Part shown: one piece after another, positions 25,543-35,001 of the stretch
How positions within the stretch are numbered: position 1 is the first letter of the stretch
How the letters are laid out: each line of letters starts with the position of its first letter
Source of the DNA: Ureibacillus acetophenoni
GTDB taxonomy: Bacteria; Bacillota; Bacilli; Bacillales_A; Planococcaceae
Assembly (NCBI RefSeq): GCF_900220965.1
Contig: NZ_OBQC01000014.1
Location: 1 to 64,000 of the forward strand
DNA length: 64,000 nucleotides
Direction of reading: 5' to 3'
The notes under the pieces: model-generated
Databases searched by the model: none
Told to the model about the DNA's origin: nothing
Seen by the model: only the letters and a program-made list of their open reading frames with translations
Position numbers and translations under genes: made by a program

Positions 25543-26463
25543 TTATTTAGTTAAACGCTCTAAGAAGACCTCTAAATGTTCTAATGTAACCTTGTCGTTT
25601 ACACCAAAACTTCCATCACCTTTACCTAAAGTAATTTTATTTGAAGATAGTGTTAAAATATATTCATATGCCCAATGAGATGTTGTAACATCTGAGAACA
25701 TTTCTGCATTGCCTTGTTTCTTTAAATCGAAAGCTTCAACTAATACTTTGGCTAGTTGACCACGTGTGATAGGTGAACCTGCATTAAATTTGCCTTTTTC
25801 ATCTCCACTAAAAATCCCTTCTTTTTCTAATGCTGTAGCAGCACCCGCATACTTAGAAGATGATTTCAGATCCGAAAATGGAGAATTCGTATCGGATGTA
25901 TCTAATCCTAAAGCTTCTGAAAGTTGAAGAGCTACTTCACCGCGAGATGCGTAAACACTAAAGTCTATCCCTGCATCCTTAACTTCTCCTTTTGCAGTTG
26001 CAGTTGTTGTGAAATTTGCCACACGTTTTGCACCTATATAACGTGACCCCCAATAATATGGATCATCTAATTTATCAATTCTTACACCAGAACTTGGTGT
26101 AGCGGAAATAAAATTACCTTCTCCTATGTATATTCCAACGTGAGAAATACCTGACCCTGAAGTATTAAAGAATACTAGGTCGCCTGCTTCTAAATTATTT
26201 TTTGAAACTGTAGAACCTTGTTGGTATTGAGCTCTTGACGTACGATCTAATGAAATACCTAATTTTGAAAATACAAATTGTGTATATGCTGAGCAATCAA
26301 CACCCGTATTAATATCCGTTCCACCAAATTTATAAGGAGCGCCGATATAGTCTTTTGCTGTATTTGTTATATCTGATATTGTTGCCGCTTCTACATCATT
26401 TGCACCTATACCAGTAATTATCATAAAAGATGCAAAGATGGGTAGTAACCATCTTTTTCTCAT
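25543..26463 (-). CDS. NlpC/P60 peptidase with SLH domains
   Basis: A 306-residue secreted wall hydrolase. Signal peptide to about residue 27 (VEA-A). NlpC/P60 domain at about 28-150 with catalytic C57 (GVDCSAY) and H108 (GISHVGIYIG), which would cut between D-Glu and the diamino acid. Two S-layer-homology repeats (about 165-305; EGIFSGDEKGKFNAGSPITR and TRGQLAK) would tether it to wall polysaccharide. It is transcribed away from the box C locus, and a possible minus-strand box I lies about 90 bases before its start. Confidence 0.9.
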   Translation of the reverse strand: MRKRWLLPIFASFMIITGIGANDVEAATISDITNTAKDYIGAPYKFGGTDINTGVDCSAYTQFVFSKLGISLDRTSRAQYQQGSTVSKNNLEAGDLVFFNTSGSGISHVGIYIGEGNFISATPSSGVRIDKLDDPYYWGSRYIGAKRVANFTTTATAKGEVKDAGIDFSVYASRGEVALQLSEALGLDTSDTNSPFSDLKSSSKYAGAATALEKEGIFSGDEKGKFNAGSPITRGQLAKVLVEAFDLKKQGNAEMFSDVTTSHWAYEYILTLSSNKITLGKGDGSFGVNDKVTLEHLEVFLERLTK

Positions 26464-26544
26464 GTCGAATCTCCTTTTGAAAGCTAGTTCTTTAATTTAC
26501 TAAAGAAAGAATATCATAGAAATTTAGTATGTAATCTTTCAATT

Positions 26545-26566
26545 CCATTACAAATTTATGCAGAAA
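26545..26566 (-). promoter_or_regulatory. Possible phased box I before the NlpC/P60 gene
   Basis: On the minus strand TTTCTGCATAA (26566-26556) matches the box consensus in 10 of 11 positions; the second 11-mer is ATTTGTAATGG. The -10 at the expected distance is weak, so this is less certain than boxes A-C. Confidence 0.35.
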
Positions 26567-26687
26567 TATCATTTTTGTAATAAAAATGGTTTAGCTTGCA
26601 CTTATTATGAAATACTATTTTTTGATTAATAACCTTTAAAGTTCTTTATCTTAAAAATTTTTCATTAAAACTATCTTTAAGTTATGA

Positions 26688-26723
26688 TTTCTCCATAAAA
26701 ACTCCATATTTTACTTGTATGAT
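26688..26723 (+). promoter_or_regulatory. Phased 11-mer promoter box C
   Basis: TTTCTCCATAA (26688-26698) and AAACTCCATAT (26699-26709), then eight bases, then TATGAT (26718-26723). It now reads into a broken siroheme-protein gene and the rhodanese gene. Confidence 0.65.
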
Positions 26724-26781
26724 TAATAGTGTAAGAAGTAAATCCCTATCCATTTAATAAACTACAAATTGTAAGGAGCTT

Positions 26782-27017
26782 TATACCGGCTGCCTGATCG
26801 GATGTGGGGAGCCTCTTATGAATGACATCGGTGTGATGAAAATAAGTGACGCGTAAATCCTCTATATTGAGGGAATTTAAAAAGAAAGGATCGTTCTTTC
26901 GGCCATTTGTTTATGGATAAGTTATCTAGAGAAATTGTACTCTGTTGTAGAATAGTTGATACAGTTATACAGTGCGCTAGGGAAAAGCGGGAACAATTTT
27001 ATAAATTTGTTAATTGA
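26782..27017 (+). pseudogene. Relic of a siroheme reductase-like gene
   Basis: Begins YTGCLIGCGEPLMNDIGVMK then ISDA and a stop. After decayed sequence it ends AREKREQFYKFVN and TGA. This matches the C-terminal half of the intact protein at 10649-11266 (YTGCPIGCGEP, KKRETFYKF). The first half is gone and frames are broken, but its promoter (box C) survives upstream. Confidence 0.8.
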
Positions 27018-27132
27018 ATTGACAGCTAAGCGGTTACTTTAGTTTGTTAAATGAAACCACTTTCTATTGATTATAAGATTTACTAAAAGAAAATGATTAG
27101 GATATAAGGTATTCTAGGGAGGAGCAGTGTAG

Positions 27133-27549
27133 ATGAAAAGAAAAAATAAGTTTGCGGTTTTGTTTGGATTGATAGTAGTTACTTTTATTGTGATAGCGAC
27201 ATCCTTATATGTGTCATCAAATAACGATTCTGAAACTATTTCTGAATTACAAACAGTGGATACTAAAATGCTTACTAAAATGATTGATAGTAAGGAAAAT
27301 ATGGTTATTGTTGATTTAAGGGAACCCGAACTATTTGCCACAAGTAGAGTTCCCGGTGCTATAAACATTCCTTTTGATGAAATTCAGTCAAGATATACCG
27401 AGTTGCCTAAAGATAAGGATGTTATCTTTGTTTGCCATACAGGTCGTATGGGGACGGAAAGCGGAAATCTTTTGTTAGAAAATGGTTATAAGAACGTTTT
27501 TAACCTCGAGGGAGGTATTGCTGAATGGACAGGGAATCTGGAAAAATAG
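27133..27549 (+). CDS. Membrane-anchored rhodanese
   Basis: A 138-residue single-domain sulfurtransferase facing outside the cell: membrane anchor at about residues 8-28, then rhodanese core VDLREPELFA, active-site loop CHTGRMG with C101, and NLEGGIAEW at the end. It transfers persulfide sulfur or protects exported thiols. It follows a siroheme-reductase relic and precedes a truncated CsoR/CstR-like gene, so it is probably the surviving gene of a sulfur or copper-sulfur operon. ATG at 27133 with GGGAGGAG upstream. Confidence 0.85.
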   Translation: MKRKNKFAVLFGLIVVTFIVIATSLYVSSNNDSETISELQTVDTKMLTKMIDSKENMVIVDLREPELFATSRVPGAINIPFDEIQSRYTELPKDKDVIFVCHTGRMGTESGNLLLENGYKNVFNLEGGIAEWTGNLEK

Positions 27550-27565
27550 CAGAAAAGAGGAAATC

Positions 27566-27661
27566 ATGCAGAAAACTACGAAAACAACAGTCCAGCCTAA
27601 TAAACAGCAACTTCTTAACCGTTTAAAACGCACTGAAAGTCAAGTGAGAGGTGTTCATTAG
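27566..27661 (+). pseudogene. Truncated CsoR/CstR-family regulator
   Basis: ATG after AGAGGAAATC gives 31 residues including LLNRLKRTESQVRGVH before a TAG. The segment NRLKRxExQVRG is the first helix of CsoR/CstR regulators (compare SRLNRIEGQVRG in the intact protein at 35002). The rest, including metal- or persulfide-binding Cys, is missing. Confidence 0.75.
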
Positions 27662-27680
27662 ATGGTTAAATTGTAATTTT

Positions 27681-27716
27681 GCCTATTCAAGATGCAGAGT
27701 CTTGAATAGGCTTTAT
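27681..27716 (+). terminator. Terminator after the rhodanese locus
   Basis: GCCTATTCAAGA (27681-27692) pairs exactly with TCTTGAATAGGC (27700-27711), followed by TTTATTTG. From here to 28060 I see no gene, only AT-rich leader for the chemoreceptor. Confidence 0.8.
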
Positions 27717-28060
27717 TTGTTTTGTTTTTGTTTGATCGTAAAGAATAAAAGAATCTGAGCGAATGGGTTCTTTGAATGTAAATGTTGTGTACTGCTGTTT
27801 ATTGTCTGTACGTAATTTAGCAGTATCCTATCCTTTGTTTTACTTTATTATTAACAGAGAATTACTGGGGATTCATAGAGATTTTAAAATTCAGTAATTG
27901 ATTCAATTTACTTTTATAATTCGTATCAAAAGACTAACAATATGAAATAAATTCTGCTTAAGATGCACCTTGTAAAGAAGGCTATTTTTACAATTTGATA
28001 GTTTTTGCATATATTTGTAATATACTATTTATGTAAAAAACTCGTAAAAATTAAAATTAT

Positions 28061-29362
28061 TTGGGAGTGTTCAAACTATTTATGAATGGACCAAGCAAAA
28101 GGTTTCGTAGTTTAACTATTAAGATGAATATTGTAATTATAATGTCGCTCATAATAAGCATGCTTTTGACAAACTACATAACTTCGTTTTTAAATCATAA
28201 TGTTCAAGTTACATATGGTGTATATATTAGCACAGCGATAAATCTTATATTTACAACTATCATAGCTGCTGTTTTCTTACAATGGATAATTGTTTCTCCA
28301 CTTAAATTATTATTGAATGTGACAAGGGAGGTTGCTAAGGGGAATTTAACTGTAACTATACCAAAAAAATCAAACGATGAGATAGGTTTATTAGTTAATT
28401 CATTTGAGGTAATGTTGGGGAACTTAAAGGATATCGTTGGCGAATTGAATGAAACTTCTATAAAAGTTCTTAGTTCTTCCGAAACCCTCGCAAAAAGTGC
28501 AAGTGAAACGAATTCAGTTTCTAATCTTATTTCTAGTTCTATTAGAGAGGTTGCAGTTGATACACAAAACCAATCGAATGGAATAGAGAAAATGGTATTT
28601 GCTATTACTGAAATGAATGAAGGGATTAAAAGAATATTAGATAATACAGGGGAAGTCTCCAATACCTCCCACGAAACGAAAAGCTATGCTGTTGATGGAG
28701 AGCGAGCAGTTGAAAAATCAGTTCGTCAAATGATCTTAATACAAAACTCAGTTAGTGAATCGGATATTTCTATTCAAGAGCTCCTTAAACGTTCACAAGA
28801 AATTGCACAAATTTTAAATGTTATTTCTGATATAGCAAATCAAACCAATTTGTTGGCTTTAAATGCTGCAATAGAGGCGGCTAGGGCTGGAGAATCAGGT
28901 AAAGGATTTGCAGTTGTTGCAGAGGAAGTAAGAAGACTCGCAGAACAATCAAATCAATCAACTGAACAGATTGGCTCGATTATCGACCAAATGAGACTGG
29001 CTACCGATGTTTCTGTGCAAACAATGAGAAAAGTTATTGAAGATGTAAAAGAAGGTATTGATATTATTAACGATACAAAAGTAAAATTCTCTGTAATTTC
29101 TCAATCGACGGAGGAAATGAACCGAGAAATGGGTAATATATTACAAGCAGCAGAAAGAATGGCATTAAATGCTGAAGAAATTTCTCTTACAATAGATCAA
29201 ATTTCTACTTTAGCAAGGAGAAATACTCAATATTCTATTGATGTTTCCTCCTCAAGCCAAGATCAACTAGTTGCAATTGAAGAAATAACTAAATCAACAG
29301 AATCGTTATCAAATATTGCTGAAGATTTAAGGGAATCAACAAAAAAGTTTACAGTTATTTAA
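28061..29362 (+). CDS. Methyl-accepting chemotaxis-type receptor
   Basis: A 433-residue receptor with two close membrane helices (about 22-42 and 54-75), almost no extracytoplasmic sensor domain, a HAMP domain ([20 protein letters not shown]), and a signalling domain with the conserved hairpin [20 protein letters not shown] and [16 protein letters not shown]. Lack of a sensor domain suggests it senses within or near the membrane. Start uncertain: TTG 28061 or ATG 28082. No partner genes nearby; its role in a copper island is unclear. Confidence 0.85.
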   Translation: MGVFKLFMNGPSKRFRSLTIKMNIVIIMSLIISMLLTNYITSFLNHNVQVTYGVYISTAINLIFTTIIAAVFLQWIIVSPLKLLLNVTREVAKGNLTVTIPKKSNDEIGLLVNSFEVMLGNLKDIVGELNETSIKVLSSSETLAKSASETNSVSNLISSSIREVAVDTQNQSNGIEKMVFAITEMNEGIKRILDNTGEVSNTSHETKSYAVDGERAVEKSVRQMILIQNSVSESDISIQELLKRSQEIAQILNVISDIANQTNLLALNAAIEAARAGESGKGFAVVAEEVRRLAEQSNQSTEQIGSIIDQMRLATDVSVQTMRKVIEDVKEGIDIINDTKVKFSVISQSTEEMNREMGNILQAAERMALNAEEISLTIDQISTLARRNTQYSIDVSSSSQDQLVAIEEITKSTESLSNIAEDLRESTKKFTVI

Positions 29363-29426
29363 AATTCTTGAATCATAAATAAAGTTCGAAAAATAGCCAA
29401 TAAATTTCCAAATAAGTGATTTGAAT

Positions 29427-29443
29427 ATACCCATACATGGTAT
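29427..29443. promoter_or_regulatory. CsoR-type operator before copB
   Basis: ATACCCATACATGGTAT fits ATACC-N7-GGTAT, 80 bases before the copB start. Confidence 0.65.
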
Positions 29444-29523
29444 ATAGTATTAATATAAATACAAGAAGGTTGTAGGTAGCTTTCCTTAATCTTCCTAAAT
29501 CGGCTATAAGGAGCGTGGTAGTA

Positions 29524-31707
29524 ATGAGAAACGATAATGGAGATGGTAAACAAAATCATAAACATCACCATTCAAATCCAAGTGAACATGAACATCACAA
29601 TAAAAGTGAGCATGTCCATGGTGGGCATAAGGGACATATTGCACATGATCATAGTAAACATCTAGGGCATGAACATCATAACCACGATGTACATGATCAC
29701 AGCAAACATTCGGAACATCAAAATCACAGCCATGGTGGACATGATCATGAAGGAGGTCATGACAAACATCATGGCCACTCGATAGGAGAATTTAAGAAAC
29801 GTTTTTGGATCTCATTAGTTCTAACAATACCTATTTCATACTTATCCATGATGGTTCAAATGCTATTTGGGTATGAAGTCAACTTTCCAGGAGATACATT
29901 TTTATTATTCTTACTTTCTACAATAGTTTTTTTCTATGGAGGAAAGCCTTTTTTACTCGGTGCATGGAGTGAAATAAAAGACAAAGCACCTGGTATGATG
30001 TTGCTGATTTCGCTAGCAATTGTCACTGCTTACGTATATAGCACTTTAACAGCATTCTTTATTGAAGGTAGTGACTTTTACTTTGAGTTAGCTACTTTGA
30101 TTGTTATTATGCTACTAGGTCACTGGATTGAAATGAAATCTATAATGGGAGCTTCAAAAGCATTAGAAGAGCTAATAAAATTAATGCCTAAAGAAGCACA
30201 CAAAATAGATTCATCAGGAAATATTATTGATGTTTCTGTAGAGGATTTAAAACCAGGTAATCAAATCCTTGTTAAACCTGGAGAAAAAATTCCGCTTGAT
30301 GGAAAAATATTCGAAGGTCATTCAACAGTTGATGAATCAATGTTGACTGGGGAATCAGTTCCAGTAGAAAAAACTATTGGAATGGAAGCCATTGGTGGAT
30401 CCATTAATGGTGAAGGTATTCTAAAAATAAACGTTAGTAAAACAGGTAGTGAAACATATCTTGCTCAAGTTATCCAATTAGTAAGTGACGCAGAAAAAAC
30501 GAAATCTAAAGCACAAGGATTCGCTGACACTGCTGCTAAATGGTTATTCTATGTTGCGATTGTTGCAGGTATTATCACACTCGCATATTGGTGGTCAACT
30601 GGTGACTTTGATACTGCTTTAGAGCGAATGGTGACCGTATTAATTATTGCTTGTCCTCATGCATTAGGTTTAGCTACTCCACTAGTAACATCTAGATCAA
30701 CATCTATTGCTGCAAAAAACGGTTTGTTAATCCGTAATCGTACCTCTTTTGAAAGTGCTTTTAGAATCAATCGTATTGTATTTGATAAAACTGGTACATT
30801 AACTGAAGGTAATTTTGGTGTTACAAATATACATCCAACTGTAGGTATCAGTGAAGAGGAACTATTAAAACTAGCGTACTCAGTCGAAACGCAATCTGAA
30901 CACCCGATTGCAAAAGGTATTGTAAAAGAAGGTAAGAAACGAGATTTAGAACTATATAAAGTATCCAATTATCAAAACCTAACGGGTAAAGGACTTGTTG
31001 CGAAAATTAATGATTCTGAAATTGCTATTGTTAGTCCGGGTGTATTAAGAGAAAATAATATTTCCTTTGATATAGAAACTTATGAAAAACTTGCACAACA
31101 AGGGAAAACAGTTATTTTCATATTAAAGGATAATGCGCTTCAGGGAATGATTGCATTAGCAGATATTATTCGAGAATCCTCTTATAAGGTTATAAAAGAA
31201 TTAAATAATCTTGGAATTGAAACTGTCATGATGACTGGTGATAATAGTCGCGTAGCACATTATGTAGGTGAAAAGCTTGGAATGACAAAGGTGATTGCTG
31301 AAGTTTTACCACATGAAAAATCAAATAATGTGAGAGAATTAAAAGAGGGTGGCAAAAAAGTCGCGATGGTTGGAGACGGTGTAAATGATGCACCAGCTTT
31401 AGCTGAAGCTGATTTAGGTATTGCTATTGGAGCGGGAACAGATGTTGCAATTGAAACTGCAGATGTTGTCCTAGTTAATAGTAACCCAGTAGATATTTTA
31501 AGCACTTTAAAACTTTCTAGGGCAAGTCGGATAAAAATGATTCAGAACTTAATTTGGGCTGCAGGATATAATATTATTGCCATCCCACTAGCAGCAGGGG
31601 TTCTTATTAGTGCAGGTATTGTGATCACACCGGCAATTGGGGCTGCGGTTATGTCATTAAGTACTATAATCTGTGCGATTAATGCTCAACTTTTGAGAAT
31701 TGACTAA
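29524..31707 (+). CDS. copB: CopB-type P1B copper-translocating ATPase
   Basis: A 727-residue metal-pumping ATPase. The first 90 residues are extremely His-rich (HHHSNPSEHEHH onward) and replace HMA domains. The membrane metal site is CPH (IIACPHALGLATP, near residue 378), the mark of the CopB (P1B-3) class, not CPC. Phosphorylation motif DKTGT near D421, TGES and GDGVNDAP are intact. It exports copper, perhaps Cu(II) or Cu(I). ATG at 29524 follows AAGGAG by ten bases; the GTG at 29515 is too close. A CsoR operator upstream explains its control. Confidence 0.9.
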   Translation: MRNDNGDGKQNHKHHHSNPSEHEHHNKSEHVHGGHKGHIAHDHSKHLGHEHHNHDVHDHSKHSEHQNHSHGGHDHEGGHDKHHGHSIGEFKKRFWISLVLTIPISYLSMMVQMLFGYEVNFPGDTFLLFLLSTIVFFYGGKPFLLGAWSEIKDKAPGMMLLISLAIVTAYVYSTLTAFFIEGSDFYFELATLIVIMLLGHWIEMKSIMGASKALEELIKLMPKEAHKIDSSGNIIDVSVEDLKPGNQILVKPGEKIPLDGKIFEGHSTVDESMLTGESVPVEKTIGMEAIGGSINGEGILKINVSKTGSETYLAQVIQLVSDAEKTKSKAQGFADTAAKWLFYVAIVAGIITLAYWWSTGDFDTALERMVTVLIIACPHALGLATPLVTSRSTSIAAKNGLLIRNRTSFESAFRINRIVFDKTGTLTEGNFGVTNIHPTVGISEEELLKLAYSVETQSEHPIAKGIVKEGKKRDLELYKVSNYQNLTGKGLVAKINDSEIAIVSPGVLRENNISFDIETYEKLAQQGKTVIFILKDNALQGMIALADIIRESSYKVIKELNNLGIETVMMTGDNSRVAHYVGEKLGMTKVIAEVLPHEKSNNVRELKEGGKKVAMVGDGVNDAPALAEADLGIAIGAGTDVAIETADVVLVNSNPVDILSTLKLSRASRIKMIQNLIWAAGYNIIAIPLAAGVLISAGIVITPAIGAAVMSLSTIICAINAQLLRID

Positions 31708-31789
31708 TTTGGTAAATAATTACAATAGTTTCGCAAGAAGATTTTCTAAATATGTATGTAAAATAAATATGGCAATTGAAAGTATCAAA

Positions 31790-31826
31790 AAAATTCGCTT
31801 AATAAACATTTTAGGCGAATTTTCTT
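31790..31826 (+). terminator. Terminator after copB
   Basis: AAAATTCGC (31790-31798) and GCGAATTTT (31815-31823), with T-rich tail. An open frame at 31700-31906 crosses this hairpin and is not a gene. Confidence 0.7.
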
Positions 31827-31927
31827 TCGTTATTTTTAATATGAATATTAACCCTCTATTTATGGTTATTCAGCATATAATAAATAAAATAATGAACAAA
31901 TACTAACAAGAAAAAAGGGGTGAGAAC

Positions 31928-32296
31928 ATGTGTATAAATAACGACTTTATCGAAAATCATTCATATCGAGTATTTGAGGAAATACGTAAAAATTCTTTGT
32001 ACAACGTAGCGAGAGTGGAATTTTCCGAGGGTTATTGTTGGGAACCTCAATTTCAAACTTCACAATTTAATAGTAATGACCTTATTACTAAAATAATTCT
32101 AGAAGATGAGAATAAAAATTATTTTACTATTAATCCTGATGACTTTGGCTTAAGGTTTGCAAAGGGAGAGATCAATTATAAAGAATATCTAAAATTTCAA
32201 AAAGTAGATGACATTAAATGGATAGGCTATTCAATTCTGGGAGTTGGGATTTTGATAGCAATGATGTTTACAATGTATGTTTATTTCATAAATTAA
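31928..32296 (+). CDS. C-terminally anchored protein of unknown function (122 aa)
   Basis: A 122-residue protein with about 95 soluble residues (including GYCWEPQFQTSQFNS and NYFTINPDDFGLRFAKGE) and one C-terminal membrane helix (IGYSILGVGILIAMMFTMYVY). AAAAGGGGTGAG precedes the ATG at good spacing. I do not recognise the family. It stands between terminators, next to copB. Confidence 0.6.
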   Translation: MCINNDFIENHSYRVFEEIRKNSLYNVARVEFSEGYCWEPQFQTSQFNSNDLITKIILEDENKNYFTINPDDFGLRFAKGEINYKEYLKFQKVDDIKWIGYSILGVGILIAMMFTMYVYFIN

Positions 32297-32307
32297 TGAT
32301 TGAGAAA

Positions 32308-32345
32308 TAGCCTTGTTAATCTATTATTAGCAAGGCTAATTTAAA
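32308..32345 (+). terminator. Terminator-like hairpin
   Basis: TAGCCTTG (32308-32315) pairs with CAAGGCTA (32331-32338), followed by ATTTAAATTTTT. Confidence 0.6.
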
Positions 32346-32523
32346 TTTTTACTTTCAACAAAATCCCAGTTACTTTTAGTGTTATTCCTCACAAATTACT
32401 TCGAATAAAATTTTACAGCTGGTTCCTAAATCCAACTATTACCTTTATAGTGTGATCTTTTTCATAAAATTAAAAATTTAATAGTTGCACTATATAAAGT
32501 AATTGGTTATTATTTGTTTTGTT

Positions 32524-32542
32524 AATAGTAATCATTACTATT
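32524..32542. promoter_or_regulatory. Zur-box-like palindrome
   Basis: AATAGTAATCATTACTATT is a perfect 19-base palindrome close to the Bacillus Zur box core GTAATNATTAC. It lies just before the zinc-binding lipoprotein gene and would repress it when zinc is sufficient. Confidence 0.7.
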
Positions 32543-32558
32543 TGGAAGGGTGGAAAAG

Positions 32559-33593
32559 TTGAAAAGTTATATATTTACACTGTTGATTCTTTGCTTTGTT
32601 CTACTAGCGGCATGTAGCAATGAAACTGCGCAGAACGAACAGGGGAATGAAAGTTCTGAAGAAGAAACAAAATTACAGGTTTATACAACGGTATATCCAT
32701 TAAGTTATTTTACACAACGTATTGGTGGAGAATTTGTTAAAGTGTCATCTGTTTATCCCCCAGGAGCAAATGAGCATTCATTTGAGCCAACGCAACAAGA
32801 TATGATTAAGTTAGCAGAGTCAGATTTGATATTCTACATCGGTTTTGGTCTTGAAGGTTTTATTGAAAATGCTCAAGAGACATTAAAAAATGAAAAAGTA
32901 GAGTTTGTTGCTACAACAGCCAATATACCTAATGAAATGCTTAATATAAGCACCGGCGATTCACAAGTCGCACATTCGGAGGAAGATGAAGGTACCCAAG
33001 TTGAAGAAGCACACAATGATGAGGAAGTAACAAGTGAATCTGAAGATGTACATACAGAACATAATGAAATTGATGCTCATGTATGGCTTTCTACATCTCT
33101 TTCTGCAGATCTTGCATTAGCCATAAAGAGTGCACTTACAGAAAAAATGCCAGAACAGGCTGATAAGTTTGAAGCAAATTATCAAAAATTAATTAACGAG
33201 TTAGAAACACTAGATATTCAGTTTAAAGATATGGTGGCCCAAGCTAATACACGAACATTTTTTGTATCACACGCTGCTTTTGGATATATTGCTGGGGAAT
33301 ATGGTTTGCAACAAGTACCAATTGCTGGTCTGAATTCACAAAATGAACCATCACAAAAAGAATTATTAGAAGTTGTTGCTTTAGCAGAAGATTTAAAAAT
33401 TGAATATGTTTTATTTGAGCAAAATGTATCTTCTAAATTAGCTGAGATTATACAATCTGAAATAGGAGCGGAATCACTTACATTGCATAACCTAAGTGTC
33501 CTTACCAAAGAAGATATTGCGAATAATGAAACGTATTTCACTTTAATGAAACAAAATATTGAAACTTTAAGAAAAGCGTTGGGGAATCAATAA
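32559..33593 (+). CDS. ZnuA/AdcA-like zinc-binding lipoprotein
   Basis: A 344-residue solute-binding protein of the cluster A-1 metal family. Lipobox LLAAC after a short signal peptide. Metal ligands are likely His in GANEHSFEPT, a His/Glu/Asp-rich loop (about 130-170), His in DAHVWLS, His in FVSHAAFGY and the C-terminal acidic part. The acidic His loop is typical of zinc uptake proteins. No permease or ATPase genes follow, so it must serve a transporter encoded elsewhere. TTG at 32559 is better spaced from GGAAGGGTGG than GTG 32550. Confidence 0.85.
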   Translation: MKSYIFTLLILCFVLLAACSNETAQNEQGNESSEEETKLQVYTTVYPLSYFTQRIGGEFVKVSSVYPPGANEHSFEPTQQDMIKLAESDLIFYIGFGLEGFIENAQETLKNEKVEFVATTANIPNEMLNISTGDSQVAHSEEDEGTQVEEAHNDEEVTSESEDVHTEHNEIDAHVWLSTSLSADLALAIKSALTEKMPEQADKFEANYQKLINELETLDIQFKDMVAQANTRTFFVSHAAFGYIAGEYGLQQVPIAGLNSQNEPSQKELLEVVALAEDLKIEYVLFEQNVSSKLAEIIQSEIGAESLTLHNLSVLTKEDIANNETYFTLMKQNIETLRKALGNQ

Positions 33594-33753
33594 TTACTCG
33601 TACTTAAGTAACTTAAATATGATTAGAATACTTAATAACAAGTTACAAGATATTTAAATTCTAAGTAGAGCTAAGGGTTACAATGAACATACTTGAGAAA
33701 ATTAGTAAAGTAATCATGAACTTAGATCAATGGTGAACAAGGAGAAATCTAGG

Positions 33754-33777
33754 GGTGCACTAATAGCACCTTTTTTT
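33754..33777 (+). terminator. Terminator after the zinc lipoprotein gene
   Basis: GGTGC (33754-33758) and GCACC (33766-33770), followed by seven T. Between here and 34058 lie box J and a gene relic. Confidence 0.65.
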
Positions 33778-33854
33778 AAATACCTTTAATAGGAATATTC
33801 TGGGTAAACCAGGGACAAAATTAAGTTTATAATTATTTGAGTTAATTTTATTAA

Positions 33855-33890
33855 CATCTGCATAATTTCTGCAAAAATTATAATTACAAT
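33855..33890 (+). promoter_or_regulatory. Phased 11-mer promoter box J
   Basis: CATCTGCATAA (33855-33865) and TTTCTGCAAAA (33866-33876), then eight bases, then TACAAT (33885-33890). It sits before a DUF1541 relic and now reads into the TlpA-like gene at 34059. Confidence 0.5.
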
Positions 33891-33904
33891 TAAGATCTTA
33901 AGAA

Positions 33905-34032
33905 GTTTATACTGTCTCTTATTTCCCCAACCACTGGTAGTGAACCAGTGACAAACCATAAGTGGATTATTCAAGAAGAATTAAAGAATGCTTAACGAAG
34001 CTCCAGTGAACCAGGAATTGAAGCGAACGTTG
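33905..34032 (+). pseudogene. Relic of a DUF1541 (YdhK-like) gene
   Basis: The bases at 33905-33998 align with 38535-38620 of the intact DUF1541 gene. The relic encodes VYTVS, then after a one-base frameshift PTTGSEPVTNHKWIIQEELK, then a stop. It resembles TPTTGGNPVTNHKWVIHEEL of the intact protein. No start remains. It marks another lost copper cassette. Confidence 0.75.
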
Positions 34033-34058
34033 ATTATCCAACCAATTAGGAGGTATTT

Positions 34059-34688
34059 ATGTTAAAAAAATACATCTCTGTTATTTTCGTTGCCTTATTT
34101 ATTAGCTATGTCACTTTTGTTATTTTATCCGAAGAAAATATCAAAAATCTTAGAAAAACTGTACAGGTTAATGAGCAAGGGACCTTAAATGAATCTCTCA
34201 ATAACAAATCCACTGAGATAACTGGGTACGATAATGACTCTCAAAAAGTTGAGCTTGCTCCGGAATTCACATTGTCAGATTTGAATGGCAAAGCTGTTAA
34301 TCTCTCTGATTTTAAAGGTAAAATAGTTATCTTAAACTTTTGGACCACTTGGTGTCCACCATGTATAGAAGAGATGCCTGAAATGCAAAGGTTTTATGAA
34401 AAAAATAAAGACCACAGAATTGAAATCGTTGCCGTTAATCTAACTAACTTTGATAATGGTCAACAAGCAATTGAATCTTTTGTACAAGATTATGGTTTAA
34501 CCTTTCCGGTATTATTAGACAAAGATGGTGTTCTTAGGAGTATGTACGAAATTTTGACTATACCAACTAGTTTTATTCTAGATACTGAAGGGGGAGTTTT
34601 CCAAAAGATAGTAGGTCCAATGAACGAACAAATGATGGATGAAATAGTTAATTCAATCCAAAGGACCGATGAAAAGTACGGGGAGTAG
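34059..34688 (+). CDS. TlpA/ResA-like membrane-anchored thioredoxin
   Basis: A 209-residue protein with an N-terminal membrane helix (about 5-23), a polar linker, then a thioredoxin domain with WCPPC (C99, C102) and cis-Pro segment LTIPTSFILD. It probably reduces disulfides outside the cell with electrons from a CcdA-type carrier such as that at 11689. ATG follows TTAGGAGG. The gene may have captured the box J promoter of a lost DUF1541 gene. The 313 bases after it hold no supported gene before the csoR operator. Confidence 0.85.
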   Translation: MLKKYISVIFVALFISYVTFVILSEENIKNLRKTVQVNEQGTLNESLNNKSTEITGYDNDSQKVELAPEFTLSDLNGKAVNLSDFKGKIVILNFWTTWCPPCIEEMPEMQRFYEKNKDHRIEIVAVNLTNFDNGQQAIESFVQDYGLTFPVLLDKDGVLRSMYEILTIPTSFILDTEGGVFQKIVGPMNEQMMDEIVNSIQRTDEKYGE

Positions 34689-34953
34689 AAACTACCCTGT
34701 GTTTGTCTTGCGTTCATAACTTCCTTTACTTATTTGGTGGGGTTTCTTTTGCTAAGAATAGAATGAATTTAGCAACTAATCCGCATTACTTAAAGAACAT
34801 ACACAATCAACACCTTCATTAAAAAATGGAAGGAAAATTGAACAATTTCTTAGTTACTCGCATAGTAATACTGAGTTAAACACAACCTTTATTTTAGTTA
34901 TATGAAAGGGATAAAAGAAATAATTTATGTACCTAAGACATATTTCTATTTAC

Positions 34954-34970
34954 ATAGGGTACTAGGGTAT
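34954..34970. promoter_or_regulatory. CsoR-type operator before csoR
   Basis: ATAGGGTACTAGGGTAT has the 17-base layout with one altered half (ATAGG in place of ATACC). TATAAT follows at 34973-34978, so binding would block the csoR promoter. Confidence 0.55.
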
Positions 34971-35001
34971 ACTATAATGAATGTGAGAAGGGGGAAGTAA
35001 C

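Noticed and set aside
31700-31906. 68-residue open frame overlapping the end of copB
   Set aside because: It runs through the copB terminator and has no ribosome binding site.
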